From Phoronis australis (lineage: Eukaryota > Phoronida > Phoronidae), in assembly GCA_002633005.1 (NCBI GenBank), contig NMRA01000026.1, forward strand, positions 1 to 64,000: DNA of 64,000 bases, read 5' to 3'. Shown here piece by piece: positions 23,916 to 38,400 of the stretch. Both the position numbers and the translations under genes were made by a program. Positions within the stretch are counted from its first letter, which is position 1, and each line of letters begins with the position of its first letter. Under the pieces are notes generated by a model that was not told the origin of the DNA, made no database searches, and worked only from the letters and a program-made list of their open reading frames with translations.

Positions 23916-26900
23916 GCTTTTTAATTTGCATTGACATAACAAAAAGCAGCATCTGTACAACCTTATTTTGACATATGGCAAATCAAGCCTCAATTTGAGA
24001 ACTCACCAACATAGCACGCAAGACATGTGTTGAGTAACTTTACGATGTGAGATGTCAATTTTCAAGTTGCCAAACCCAACAATTCAAACGTAAACAAAAA
24101 ATACTTATAACTGGAATTGTTCTATCCATTTCACAGAGGCCAATATTATGAAGTCAATGCAAAGGCCTCGTCATCATCGGTTAGCTACAGACTGAAGTCC
24201 CCTAACCAACTCACTATTTGGATTTGTGTTCAGTTCACTGAGCATAAATCGATTCTGCCGGTTGTTTGCACTAGCACCTAGTGCATATTGCTCCAATGAT
24301 TTTGCTGGTGAAGAAAAGTTAAGCAGATTTTACAGATGATGTTAAAATCAATAAATGGAATTATCTTTAACCGCCCACTTATCACTTATTTAGCACACAA
24401 TATGATCGACAAGTGAAATTCTATTGCATGTCAAACTTCACCACAAGATAACAGATTAAGAAGACTTTAGACAATAGGGCTGTCCCAGATTATACAGAGA
24501 TGCAGACAGATTCCAGTGTCCCTGCATGGTTTATAGTGCACAGGTGTCATAAAACAACATCTTGTAATTAAAATTTCTAATAATCAACTTTTATAATGGG
24601 AAAAAGCCAGGAGAATTATTACAAGTGTAGATTAGTTTGTATTTTGTATATACAACAATTCATGTAATGCGTGTATATAAACAATTGCAGAGAAACATGG
24701 TTCAGCTCATCAGACATTTGTGACTTGGTTCATCTTAAAATTATAACACTTGTAACTGAATACAGTGGAGTATGTTTACTAGTAGAATACCCCAGGAAAC
24801 TTCCCAAATTCAATCAAACTATCACCTTCACAATTTTGCACCGCACAACAGAGAATCACATAATAATAAAATAACGTAAATTTCAACCAATCTTTATTGG
24901 TTTTTTTCAACTACTGGCGATTTTTTTCAACAATATTTTGTAAATGAACGACTAGAATCTGTCATTTCGGCATAAACATACATCGTGTCCAAACTAAAAT
25001 TTTGAAAACAAATAATTTAGTGTGACTAATAGTTTTTAAAAACAAATCTATTAGTACACGAAACACAAACTCCTTTTTGGAAGTTGAATAATAAATTATA
25101 TTTTAACATTTCCAACAGTAACTATGAGGTACAGAGAACTGAGAAAGTAAACCAGAAGAGGGCATTCTATGATCCATTGCAAACTCTAGAGTTGGTACTA
25201 ATAAAATGTCGGACATACTCAGCGTTTAAAGCGGCATAAAAATCATGCCTTCAGCCAAAAATTCAAGCTTTGGTTTCAGGACAAACTGTGAAACTTCCTG
25301 TCAATTTCTCCAAAGTCCACAAAACAGAGTAGGGAACAATTTTACAACGAATAAGGGACCTAAATCAAAAATGCTGTTTTTAACAGGAAGCATGGATTTA
25401 ATGCCACAGAAGTCTTTCACTTGTTGCAGGAGACCCTTGTGCCGTGGACGTCTTTATTCTGGTAAACATCTCCACAACAAAAGGGTCTTTTTCTGCTACA
25501 GTAACGCCACCTATTAAGTATGAACTTTGTCACTTCTATTTATTCTTTATAAACATACTTACACGATAAAAGCAAGAATTTCCGTCATTCTTTCTTATCC
25601 TTCGCTTTGACATGATTTTCATCAAAGGTCACATGGTAGAATCTCTCATGACATCACGGTGATACATGACCGACACAACTGGAAGGAGACATCAATTCAG
25701 ATTAAAACTTTAAGCTGCCTTTCATACTGTTCAGCTGGCAAAAGACGATAATCAAATCAAGTCTTTTATTGATATGAAATACGTCTTGTAATATTCTTTA
25801 TCATGTGAGAAGTCTATTTACATAAAGTTAAACAAAAGGTCACTAATTTAAAATTATAGAGCATGTACTCAATGCCTGGGGGTTGAATTGCCGCGTAATT
25901 CGGCAACAATTCAAGATCAAGTGAGCAGGACATCTAGATGTGGGCCAAAGGTATACTGCAAGGTGTTGTGAAAACAAGAAAACCCGGTCAGCAGCACTGA
26001 GCAGGGCATCGACGGCTAGTTTTGAATAATAAACTTACGTGGGTATTTAAGAGTAGGGAATTTGGCATTTGAAAGGGAGAGCTAATGTTAAGCCGGAAGA
26101 AATAGGACTTAAGTTACCAGTGCAGATATTATGCATTGCACATCAAGCTACCAGGATAAATCCTACAACGAAGCCTTCATTATTGATGCGTTAATTAGTA
26201 TTCAACAGGTTCCAACCTAGCACGAGGCAATTCCCACTGTGGTGACATTGACTTCCAGGAGGTAATGTTCAGCAATTATCTCTTGGTTGTATGCTCGCCT
26301 CTCCACTCTTTAACAGACAGCACACGTCTGACTAGCCAGCCAGCTAGTTGTACAAAGACTATCGCCATAGCAAGGTACCGCTATGTGTTGAGCTCTGACA
26401 GAAATTGAAACTGCAAACAGCTCGGGTACTTCTGCCCGCCCCCTCGCCGTGAAACTAGTATCAACAAATAGGGCTAAAGACCACACACTCGTGCCATTTC
26501 CTAAATTTTGCGACATCCCTCGCCAGATGATGACAGCTTCACAGCGGCAAACTTTGTTGTGAAATTCGGTTTGCTGGTGTCAAAATTCTAAAAACTTCCA
26601 ATGAAGTGAAACCAGTTCTGATAATTTGTTGTGACATGTACAAAAGCACGTGAAAGAACAACAGATGATTGAATAATCAGCAAAAAAAATGGCCAATAGG
26701 TGGCGCAACGGTGCCAAAAGCCGACACAAAAGATAACACCACAATTTTAGCAATAGTGTAAAGCTAATTTTTCCAACACCGGTAAACACTATAGTTTACT
26801 CAAGGAACAGAGTAGCTTTAAACAATACTAATTTTGCATCAGATTTTATCTGCTTAATTTTTTATCCACATCAGTGAAAAGCTGTATATTTAGTATACAG

Positions 26901-26931
26901 CTTTGCACCACGTTAGGCTAACATCTGGTGT
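23916..26931. other. non-coding stretch, no gene recognised
   Basis: AT-rich sequence with no exon, RNA gene or repeat that I can support. Confidence 0.45.
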
Positions 26932-27067
26932 GCGTTCAGTAACACTAGGACCTACGTAGAATGTAACCAAACTCACATTGTCTCATTTAAATTACATGGT
27001 AATATCTCACGTAATCTTGCAAAGTTACGCTTTTTAGCGAGGGCCTAGCATTACTGAACGGGAGGCT
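26932..27067. mobile_element. MITE-like repeat, family B, copy 2
   Basis: Ends GCGTTCAGTAACACTAGGAC and GCCTAGCATTACTGAACGGG are inverted repeats. The interior is shared with 4900-5047. About 136 bp. Confidence 0.82.
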
Positions 27068-29993
27068 GACCTGTCACAGTAGTGAGACGTACGTTATTTG
27101 ACTTGTCTCACTGCACCCTTTGTCGGCATCTGAAGACGACTGTTGTTGGAGACTGCCGACATAGGCTGTCCGGCCCATATGTTGATAATGGCAAATGAGG
27201 GTGCAACATGAATATTAAGCGGCCCTGTGCCCGATACGTGCTGGGATGTGGAACGGCATTCGATAACCAGACAGCATACCAACCAGACGTGTTCAGGTCG
27301 GATAATCAGAACGTAAGGCAAGACAACTTAAGATTTTATAACGGACCTATCACCAAGTCCCATTCCCCGTAACACACCAAATCATGCAGGGGAGCACCCC
27401 ACCCTCTCATACTGAGCTAGCTCGAGAGTCTGTAGTTAAAATTAAATGCAATTACAAAAGCCTAAACGCTAGAATAGAGGCCAAAGCCAAACTCTCAAAG
27501 GTAGAACCAAGCACAGGCGTCCTCAGCTTCTGATCATCCCCAGTACGCCATATAACACTGTACTATACAGTGTACTGAGACGATCAGAAACTGAGGAAGG
27601 CCCTGGCCTTGGCTTGGGTCCTGCCTTGGCCTGGGCTTGGCAAGCGCCAGATCGATCCGACCAAATCAATGACAGTACACAGACAAATGCGTGCTTAGTT
27701 TTAAGAATTACTCGACATCCGGCAATCTATATTTACATGCAATGGCAACAACCTTTAATTGGCTTGGTTAAACCTTACATTTTGATATTATCATAGTTGA
27801 TTTTCGGTCAAATTTCGTTCTCTCTGATTCCTCACACTTCCAGACAAAAACCGGAACAAGTATCCTGAACTCTGACCTTTTTGAATAGCGCCCTCTCTCT
27901 TTCAGGTACGAGTGTAACACTTGATTTCGTGAAGGTATCCCCAACTTAGCCTCTTTTTCAAAGCCACTGAAATGTAGGGTTTGTCTTTCCATCATCCTCA
28001 TGATTTTCCGTGTTTACTGACCTTCACTGATTGTGAAATAAATATTTACGATGTGAACACAATTAAGATGGATAATTGAAACACCACGAGATTTTTTGTG
28101 CGTATTTGATCATGTAAATGCAGTGGATTTCAATTATAATGGCATGGTCTTTGGAAAATGTGTTTAATCCAAGATGGCTGCCCCCATGTTGCGCTTGCTT
28201 TCTGAAGAAGTTTCAGTGTTCGATTAAAACAAATGGCAACATGTGTCTAGAATAAAAGTATTCTTTTGACTGATGTAGTCAATGTGGATGTATTTAACTG
28301 CGAAATGAGAACTCATACCATTTAAAACCTATCTTAGTTTAATCTGTTGAAAGCCAAGGTGTCATACTCATACTCATCATCAGTGACCACCGTCTAGGCT
28401 AGCTGACCCCAGTAGCGACTTGGTATTTTGTTTGGCGATGTCGCAAATTGCGACCTAACGATTTTGGTAGTGTTGAGCTCTGCTTTTCACTGCGGCGAGT
28501 TTGTTTATTTAAACAAATCCAGTACATAATATAATCTGCAAGGCGCCAATGTGACCTCAGATTTTGTTTAGTGACCTAGGAAAAAAAGTTGCCGCTGCGA
28601 GTATCAGAATCAAACAATACCTTAATAAGTTGCCCTATTTTCGTTCCAGAGTTAATGTTGACTTTCAGACTTTAAAATTACAAATAGTTTTCCCTAGGTT
28701 TATTCTTCTTCGTCTTCTATTCATTTTCTTAAATTGACAATTGTTCCGTTTATTTTGTGAAATGAGTGCACTTGCGACCACATCAACTTTCAGTTTTGGC
28801 GACCTTGGATTTTTGCCAGGTCCCTAAATGCAACTTGGCATGAAGCTAAGTGTTGAGTGCTGTAATTGGTCCATTTTGGACTTGTGTCACTAGTTGAGTG
28901 TGCTCCAAGGCATATCAGGCCAGCTCCCCATAGTATGGACATGGACTTTCGAACACGTTGAAGAATTTTGTTGATCTAGTCCTGTTTGAATTTTCTGTTG
29001 AGGAGAACACTGGTAGCTTAAAATTGGATTAGAACACGAGACATGAAGAAAGTCAATTGTAACTTAATCCCTTAAACTAAACCTCAGCCCTTTGCAGGAG
29101 TTTGGAGGATGGACCCTTTGAAAATTATTTAGGCTACTTTGAAGTTTATGTTTAATATTTTGACAAGTTCAACTGCTAAAGTGTAGTATTAATGGAATTT
29201 CTTATTCTTGAGCGACTTCACCATCCGTTAGCTCCCCTGTCAGCATCATAATGTAGAGAGTGAACTGCGTGTGTCAAGCACAGTTGTACCCAGTCTTAGA
29301 AATAGAGACATCACAACACTGTGTGAACATTGAACTTGAGGCTCGCTGTATTTTCCATCAAAGTCGATAGTTACCTGTGCTGGCTGTCCATGTCTACAAA
29401 TCCATCTAGATACTCCAGCTTTATATATTGTTAGATGCAGCATCATTCATTATTTACTGAGGGAATTGTTAGTGGAGCCATTTGAGTGTTGTCTTATTGC
29501 ACATCTGTGATTGGAGTTACTCTGTGGTGTCCCAGCATTGAACAATCACTGATGATAGTTAGTGAATCAAGGAATCTGTTGGATAGAAATTTGCCATGGG
29601 CAGAATATTTGTTTGAGATAGGCCTATGTAAAGACGTTGACAGCCTCCAGATGTGTTTGTGTACTCTCGAACTGTACTTAATACCAACGAGACTTGGATG
29701 GTTTAGACAGCTTCTTGGATTAAGATCCAACACCCTCGTCCCGCCGGTTGAAGTTTCACGGCATGTTGTCCGAAATTCACACAAGGACACTGCCATCTGG
29801 TGGTGCTTTTATCAAGTGATTATATTTTTTGTCATGCCAGTCCAGAAACTTGAATGAAACATAAACGAAGAGGCTGTTTGACAGATTTAGGGGATAGGGT
29901 ATGGTTAAGAATTGAAGAGATGCTGCCTCTTTATCAAAGTATAAATCGTGACCTTGGTTTGGATCAAGGATTAATGATAGTATTCCTCTTCAG
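27068..29993. other. upstream region of RPS5, no other gene recognised
   Basis: Should contain the RPS5 promoter and its non-coding first exon. Only the pyrimidine tract at 27891 is a candidate. A tandem-like CCTTGG/CTTGGGTCCTG patch is at 27600-27645. The open frame at 29486-29857 has no family resemblance. Confidence 0.45.
27891..27905 (+). promoter_or_regulatory. candidate 5'-TOP transcription start / non-coding exon 1 of RPS5
   Basis: A pyrimidine run CCCTCTCTCTTTCAG is followed immediately by a donor-like GTACGAGT, about 2.1 kb upstream of the RPS5 acceptor at 29993. Ribosomal protein mRNAs start with a C followed by a pyrimidine tract, so this could be the start and end of a very short first exon. 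It is only a motif match. Confidence 0.2.
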
Positions 29994-30001
29994 CTGTCAA
30001 C

Positions 30002-32605
<2,604 letters not shown>

Positions 32606-33540
32606 ATACCAACTTTGATGGCGACATTGTGGGGATTGCACTGTTGAATCTTAGAGAAAAAATATAAAAATTGTGTACAGAGATTGATTCTTGTTTGTTG
32701 AGTCCAGGTTGTCCCATAGAGGGTGTTGCTGGGGATATTTTGAGTCCAAGCTTGGGAGTGCTATATTCCATAGAATAGGGTGCTAGAGACGTGCCACCAA
32801 CTCAGGTTGGCATTTTGCATGTCCTCTGTGGCAGTACATTTTGGGTATTTTCTTTGCCTTAAATCTTCTAACTGAGGTGTTTCATATCGGCATGTGCGAA
32901 CTTCACTCAAGCAGCAAGTTGCGACTGGTAGGCCATGTGACTGAAGTTTGTCCACAGGCAGGTACGAGAAATTTCCAAAGGGACATTTCTGGCGAAAATA
33001 CCCAGGGTTTTCTAGAAGTTCATTTCCCATTTGATTGGGTATTTTAATGTTAAAGTAGTCCCGTCACACTGTATGAAGTGTACACCCTGGGGAACAACTG
33101 ATAAAGCCACCGTTCACTTACGATAAAACTTCTCCAATTTGGTGCAGTGAAAAATAATCATTTTTCTCAAGGTAGGAGCTTGTCCAGAATTTAAGAATCA
33201 CTGGAAAGACGGCAAAATCATTCCATCTATACATTGGAAACGCGTCCAATACTTGAAAAATTTCGTGAAAGCCAAAATCACCATTGTCTAAAATTCCAGA
33301 ATCGAAGAAACTCCACACTATCCCTGCTTGGAGAACTTGCGATCACATTTGTGTTTAAATTCCCATTTTTCCATGACCAGAATGAACTTGAAATTGCATA
33401 TGACCAATTTTACAGCAGTTAATAGCTTCTGACATCAGACTTTGATTGGGGTGGGAGAAGACAGAGGTGATTTTTTTGGAGAAATTAAAATTAAGACATG
33501 GCCAGACGGTTCACACCAGACATGGAGATGTGTGTTGTAA
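32606..33540. other. RPS5 3' flank; diverged dispersed repeat
   Basis: RPS5 3' UTR begins at 32606; an A-rich AATATAAAA at about 32660 could serve as a weak polyadenylation signal. The part 33140-33420 resembles 19770-20000 (CTCAAGGT.GGAGCTTGTC and following words), so it is a diverged copy of another dispersed repeat. Confidence 0.5.
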
Positions 33541-33544
33541 AATA

Positions 33545-33550
33545 TTTATT
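33545..33550 (-). terminator. candidate polyadenylation signal for the Ig/FN3 receptor
   Basis: AATAAA on the minus strand, about 1.8 kb downstream of the receptor stop, with no gene between. If used, 33540-35343 is 3' UTR. Confidence 0.3.
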
Positions 33551-34127
33551 ATCAGTACACTATAAAATATAATCAACAAATTACAAAATAATATGAAACA
33601 GTTCCTCTCATATTCTGGTCCCAAAGAGGAATGCATGAATATTGAAGGGCTACCTTGGTGTCTGGTGGATTCTAAAACGTTCGCATTAATAGAAATGACA
33701 TACAAATCTGCAGTGCACTCAACAACGCTGGTTTCGTGCAGAATGCAGCAAGCTTGTGCAATGGAAATGAGTATTTTGAGTGCATATTTGACCTCTCCTC
33801 CCATAATTCTCTTGCAATGGTGGTTTGTGAGCATGACTAATCATCTGATATCTAACAAAAAATTCATTTGAAAGTGAAACAAAAATAAGTGCACCTCAAA
33901 CAAGTTCAGTGAAAAAATAATATCTCCGATGGGAAAGCGGAGGGGAGAAACAAATAACGCGAGGGTGGGTGTGATCGTGAAAACTGGGATAAAGATCGCT
34001 TGACCACGATTACATAATGCAATAGGGAATAGTTAGAAATCTTTTCTCTGCATACATGAGAGTTGAAAGCAAAGCATGTTTCTCCGACGAACAACACTCC
34101 GGAAGTCCACTTTGACAACCTGTGGAT

Positions 34128-34251
34128 TACTCTAATTTAGTACACATAAGGTTCAATTTACTACGCCTGGGACATAAAAACATGTCTATTACTCTAATTT
34201 AGTACACATATGGTTCAATTTACTACGCCTGGGACATAAAAACATGTCTAT
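34128..34251. repeat. 62-bp tandem duplication
   Basis: TTACTCTAATTTAGTACACA to ACATGTCTAT is repeated immediately with one mismatch, in the probable 3' UTR of the receptor gene. Confidence 0.93.
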
Positions 34252-34359
34252 GGTCATGAGAACTAATGACAGTAATTTTTCCACATCATACTTCTTCACT
34301 GGATGGCTCATGATCTCCATAAATACTACGCTAATGTAACAGGAATTATACCACAAAAT

Positions 34360-34452
34360 TAAGTCTGGTCTGCACACCACCTGTTGGCCACATCAGGCGA
34401 CCAAATTAACACAAGCCTGATGTGACCAACAGGTGGTGTTCAGACCAGGCTT
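34360..34452. repeat. inverted repeat, 39-bp arms
   Basis: Arms 34360-34398 and 34414-34452 (containing CCACCTGTTGG and its complement) pair with few mismatches around a 15-nt loop. The same arm sequence occurs at 51833-51872 within a SINE-like repeat, so this may be two opposed repeat tails. Confidence 0.85.
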
Positions 34453-35343
34453 AAAAATGTTTGCAATCTACATTTCCACGCTAGTTCAAGGTTTACATGT
34501 TCACATCAGGAATAATACATTAATTCAATTCTAACATACAACACATACACACATCACAAGTACTTTATCAAAAAACAAGACAACAGCAACAAACACTAGT
34601 TGCTCAGTAGCTCTAAACAAACTCGGGACAAGTTTTTAACAGTAAAAATACTGTTCTTGCATATAACAACCATTGTATATAAATTCAGTATTAAATAACA
34701 TTTGTATATTCAATTTGAATTCATTCACATTATTTTATATTACAAAATTTCACAAGTAAGCCTACATAACAGGATTAGTGATGATATTTTCATAACAAAA
34801 CTCCGAACTGAAACTGAAAAAAGTCTAGTATGGGGCATGTATTCTCTTTCCTACAAGCCGAACAGACTTGTTTGCATACCTCTGTCTGAATGAATAAGGC
34901 CCTCGATACATCCGTCGAATAGTTGTCAGAGCAACTTTGGGAACGGAGAAAAATCAAAATGGGAAAGGACTAAGCGTTGTCCATTTTTGCATGTCTCCGA
35001 TACATTTCAAGATGGTAGGAATGAGGAGGGTGTAACCGAGCCCTTGAGGGCTCGTTCACCTAAAATGTCGAGTTATCTGTAAAACAGCAGCATATTGATA
35101 ACCTTATAACTTGACAGCAGATGACATGATCCTGGTGTTGAGTTATTGTACACAATTGTGTAGGCACGGAATACAGTTTGCATCATCATGCTTTACAAAC
35201 AACAGATGGCGTGGTCTGGCCTAAATGACCAACAAAAGAACATCACATTTTGGACAGCAAACGATTGTGGCAGCAGAATTCTGTCGATATGGCACTGACA
35301 GACAAGATGCATACGGCAAAAAGTGAGATCCTGAAGTTGTTGC

Positions 35344-35499
35344 TCACAACGCAGTCCTTTCGTCGTAAACAACGACGGATTCATTTGTGATTAAAGAGTC
35401 CAAGTCATCGTGGGGCGGAGCTATGTGTCGATTTTTCCGTGCCGCAATGGCCGCCGCACTCGTGCGTTTCATTCGATTCTTCTTCTTGGTATAGTTGAC
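35344..35499 (-). CDS. receptor terminal exon: C-terminus and stop
   Basis: 51 codons and TGA. A basic stretch (YTKKKNRMKR) is followed by DDLDSLITNESVVVYDERTA and a final Leu. The last residues fit a class I PDZ ligand. Acceptor CTTTCAG, phase 0. Confidence 0.92.
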   Translation of the reverse strand, partial: VNYTKKKNRMKRTSAAAIAARKNRHIAPPHDDLDSLITNESVVVYDERTAL

Positions 35500-38400
35500 C
35501 TGAAAGGAATATGTAAATGTCACAACTATCACACCTAGCGCCACCTGTGAGATAGACAGGCCATTACTTCAGGTCTGAATGAGGTGAAAACACTACAGAG
35601 CATAAAAACTTGTATACTTTGACAATGATACGAAAGTTACGTGACTTTTTAATTTCAAACCTGAAGTGAAGAACTTTGAATAAACAAAACATACCAAATT
35701 ATGTCAGGGACTTTTCTGCTTGAGTTTCATACATTTCTGGAGCTTGGTGAATGAGATACCTCACAAGAAATATTAGAAACTAAACCACATCTAGCGCCCC
35801 CTGTGACAACTTATCATTAAATAATCCCAGACTAACAGCAATAAGCAATTGAGATGTGCCTCAGCCAGGACATTTTTGTTTCCAGCACACACACACATCT
35901 GTTTCCTTGTCATTATAAAGGCTCATGACATGTCAGTGCAATAAGTCTGACTGGCAATGCTGTCTTCAGTTGGTTGTCATGACAATAAAATCTGTATGCG
36001 CACAGCCATCATGCCAGGGACAAATGGTTGTCATTTGTGTTTTTAACAGATATTGTTGAATTTGAGCCGTGTCAAAATTGTCAATTTTGGAAATATTTAA
36101 CATTTCAGCCTCAAGCCGTTAGTAATGAATACCATGCTCAAAAGCAAATCAATGGTTGCAACTTACTGGTGCATAAAGCTCATGACTGTTAGTGGACAAG
36201 CTGGTCTCTGGAACATTGGTGACCTTCACAGATCGGCTACTCTTGTCAAGGTCATTCTCACCGACAAAGTTAGGGTTCTCAAAACCTAAAAAGTGATCAT
36301 ACAAGTATATAAATCTTAACCACCAGGTATGGATCATAATAATCTCCTCTAACAGAGTTTCAAGTGGATGTCATAGAATGTGATTGCAAACCAAACAAAA
36401 GCAGGACGGCGAGGGCGCACCAGCTCTAATGTGTCGACAGTCCTGATTGGTTCTTTCATCGTCCCCAGGATCAACCTCATCGTTTATCCAACAAAAAATC
36501 AAGACGTTAGCGACACGGGATGTTTTAACTTGTCGACCATATACAAGAGTGTCTGTTACGTGACAAAACACGAGCGTTTCATGAACAACGAGCAATCATT
36601 GCTTAAATAATATTAGTGTAATGTCATAGTACTGCTCTGATATAGGTGTGGTCTACCTCAGAATTTTAATAGATTTGTGAGTGAACTAGACAATTAAAGG
36701 TAACTATTGGGTGAACATTTGTACAGAATTGATTCATTATGTTAAACGCGTAAAGTTGTGCAAGACAATGTGCCCCATTCAATCACTGACATCATATAAA
36801 ATCCTGTTTATCTGGCAACAACATGCCCGCACCTAGCCTAAAAAATAGAGGGCTCGAAATTTTGAGAATGTGGACCTTACACTAAGATTCACATGGTATG
36901 TTCAGAGCTATGAATTGTGCATTCGCCGAACTTTGGTAGATCCTGTGTCTTTTTAGTGGATTTTTGTTTCATTTTCTAATTTCTTTCGAGTTTTTTTTTC
37001 TCTGAGGCAGACCTTTTTAGCCACTTCATTGAGAGGAGGGCTTGTCCAAGTACCCCTGCGCCCCCCATGGGTGCGCGCATGTACATGCCCAGGGGTACGA
37101 AACAGAGATCCAACTATTTCATGCATCCGAAGAGCACGAGTGTTATGTCGAAAAAACGTGTTCAAATTTAGGCATTGCCAGTAATTGTAAACGGGTGTGA
37201 AGGTTGGCTTCACTCAGTCCGGATGCACTAAGTTCCCATTTCTTACCTAAGTCTGACGATGGATACGGATGTTGTATGTGTTTCAGTTGATTCTCAGGAA
37301 TGTGTGGCAAGTTGAGCTCGTCCATAGACGTGTAGGCATTGTCATAGATAGGGTCTTTACCACGGTTCTGCAAAGAAGACACTGGGCTTAAGTACGCATG
37401 ACAGAGACACTCTATAGGCATGACTGAGGATTGTTAACAGGGTATGCGGTAACATTTGTTGGACAACGTTTTCTATGGAACTAAAATGGAAAGAGTATCT
37501 TCAATACATAAGAGAAAGTGTAGCACAGAAGATTGAACAGCAGACTCTCGACTTGCCAGCGAGGCTTGACTTTGAATCGTGTTTTGGCTGGCAAGCAACG
37601 AGCATGGTCTCTTGGTGCTAGATCTCAAGTTGAGTGCATGAAACGGGGTGAACATAGTGTGAATATGTCGAGGGCCTCGTGTAAAGTGTGACTATGTCGA
37701 GGGCCTCATGTAAAGTGTGAATATGTCGAGGGCCTCGTGTAAAGTGTGAATATGTCGAGGGCCTCGTGTAAAGTGTGAATATGTCGAGGGCCTCATGTAA
37801 AGTGTGAATATGTCGAGGGCCTCGTGTAAAGTGTGAATATGTCGAGGGCCTCGTGTAAAGCACTCTTCCGCTCTGATGAAATTATACTCATTAGTAATAC
37901 TTTACAAAAAATAAGTATCAGAAATTAATATCAATATTAATATTATTAGCAGTATTATTATCATTACTAAAATTGTAATTAGTATTACCTCATAATATAT
38001 ACATAATTATGCCAGTATCATTACCTTCTTGACTTTAGAGTAGCTTGGATCTGACACTGATCGGTTGACGCCCCCATTGGAGGGACTCGTCTCACGTGTG
38101 TCGTTGGGAGTACCACTGCCCACACTCTGAGGACTATCGGTCACCTCGCCCGCCTCACCCCTTATCTTAAACGTGTTACGTGTATCCAAGGAGTACGGGT
38201 TTGGGTCATAGTCTAAGTCTGTGGATTGCACCTCGACAATGTCGAGCACAGCTGGCTTGCGCTCGGTCTCGGAGAGTTCAGTCATGGATGCGTCACCTGC
38301 ATTGGCCATGCGCGTACTAGTAGACGGAGGTATGACTGAAAGCCAAGATATCTTGAGTTTCGACCACTATCCAGAGTTAAACATCCAATCTTAGATTTAA

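Noticed and set aside
29486..29857. 123-residue open frame upstream of RPS5
   Set aside because: No domain, no homology by eye, and composition like the surrounding non-coding DNA; more likely in the RPS5 5' region.
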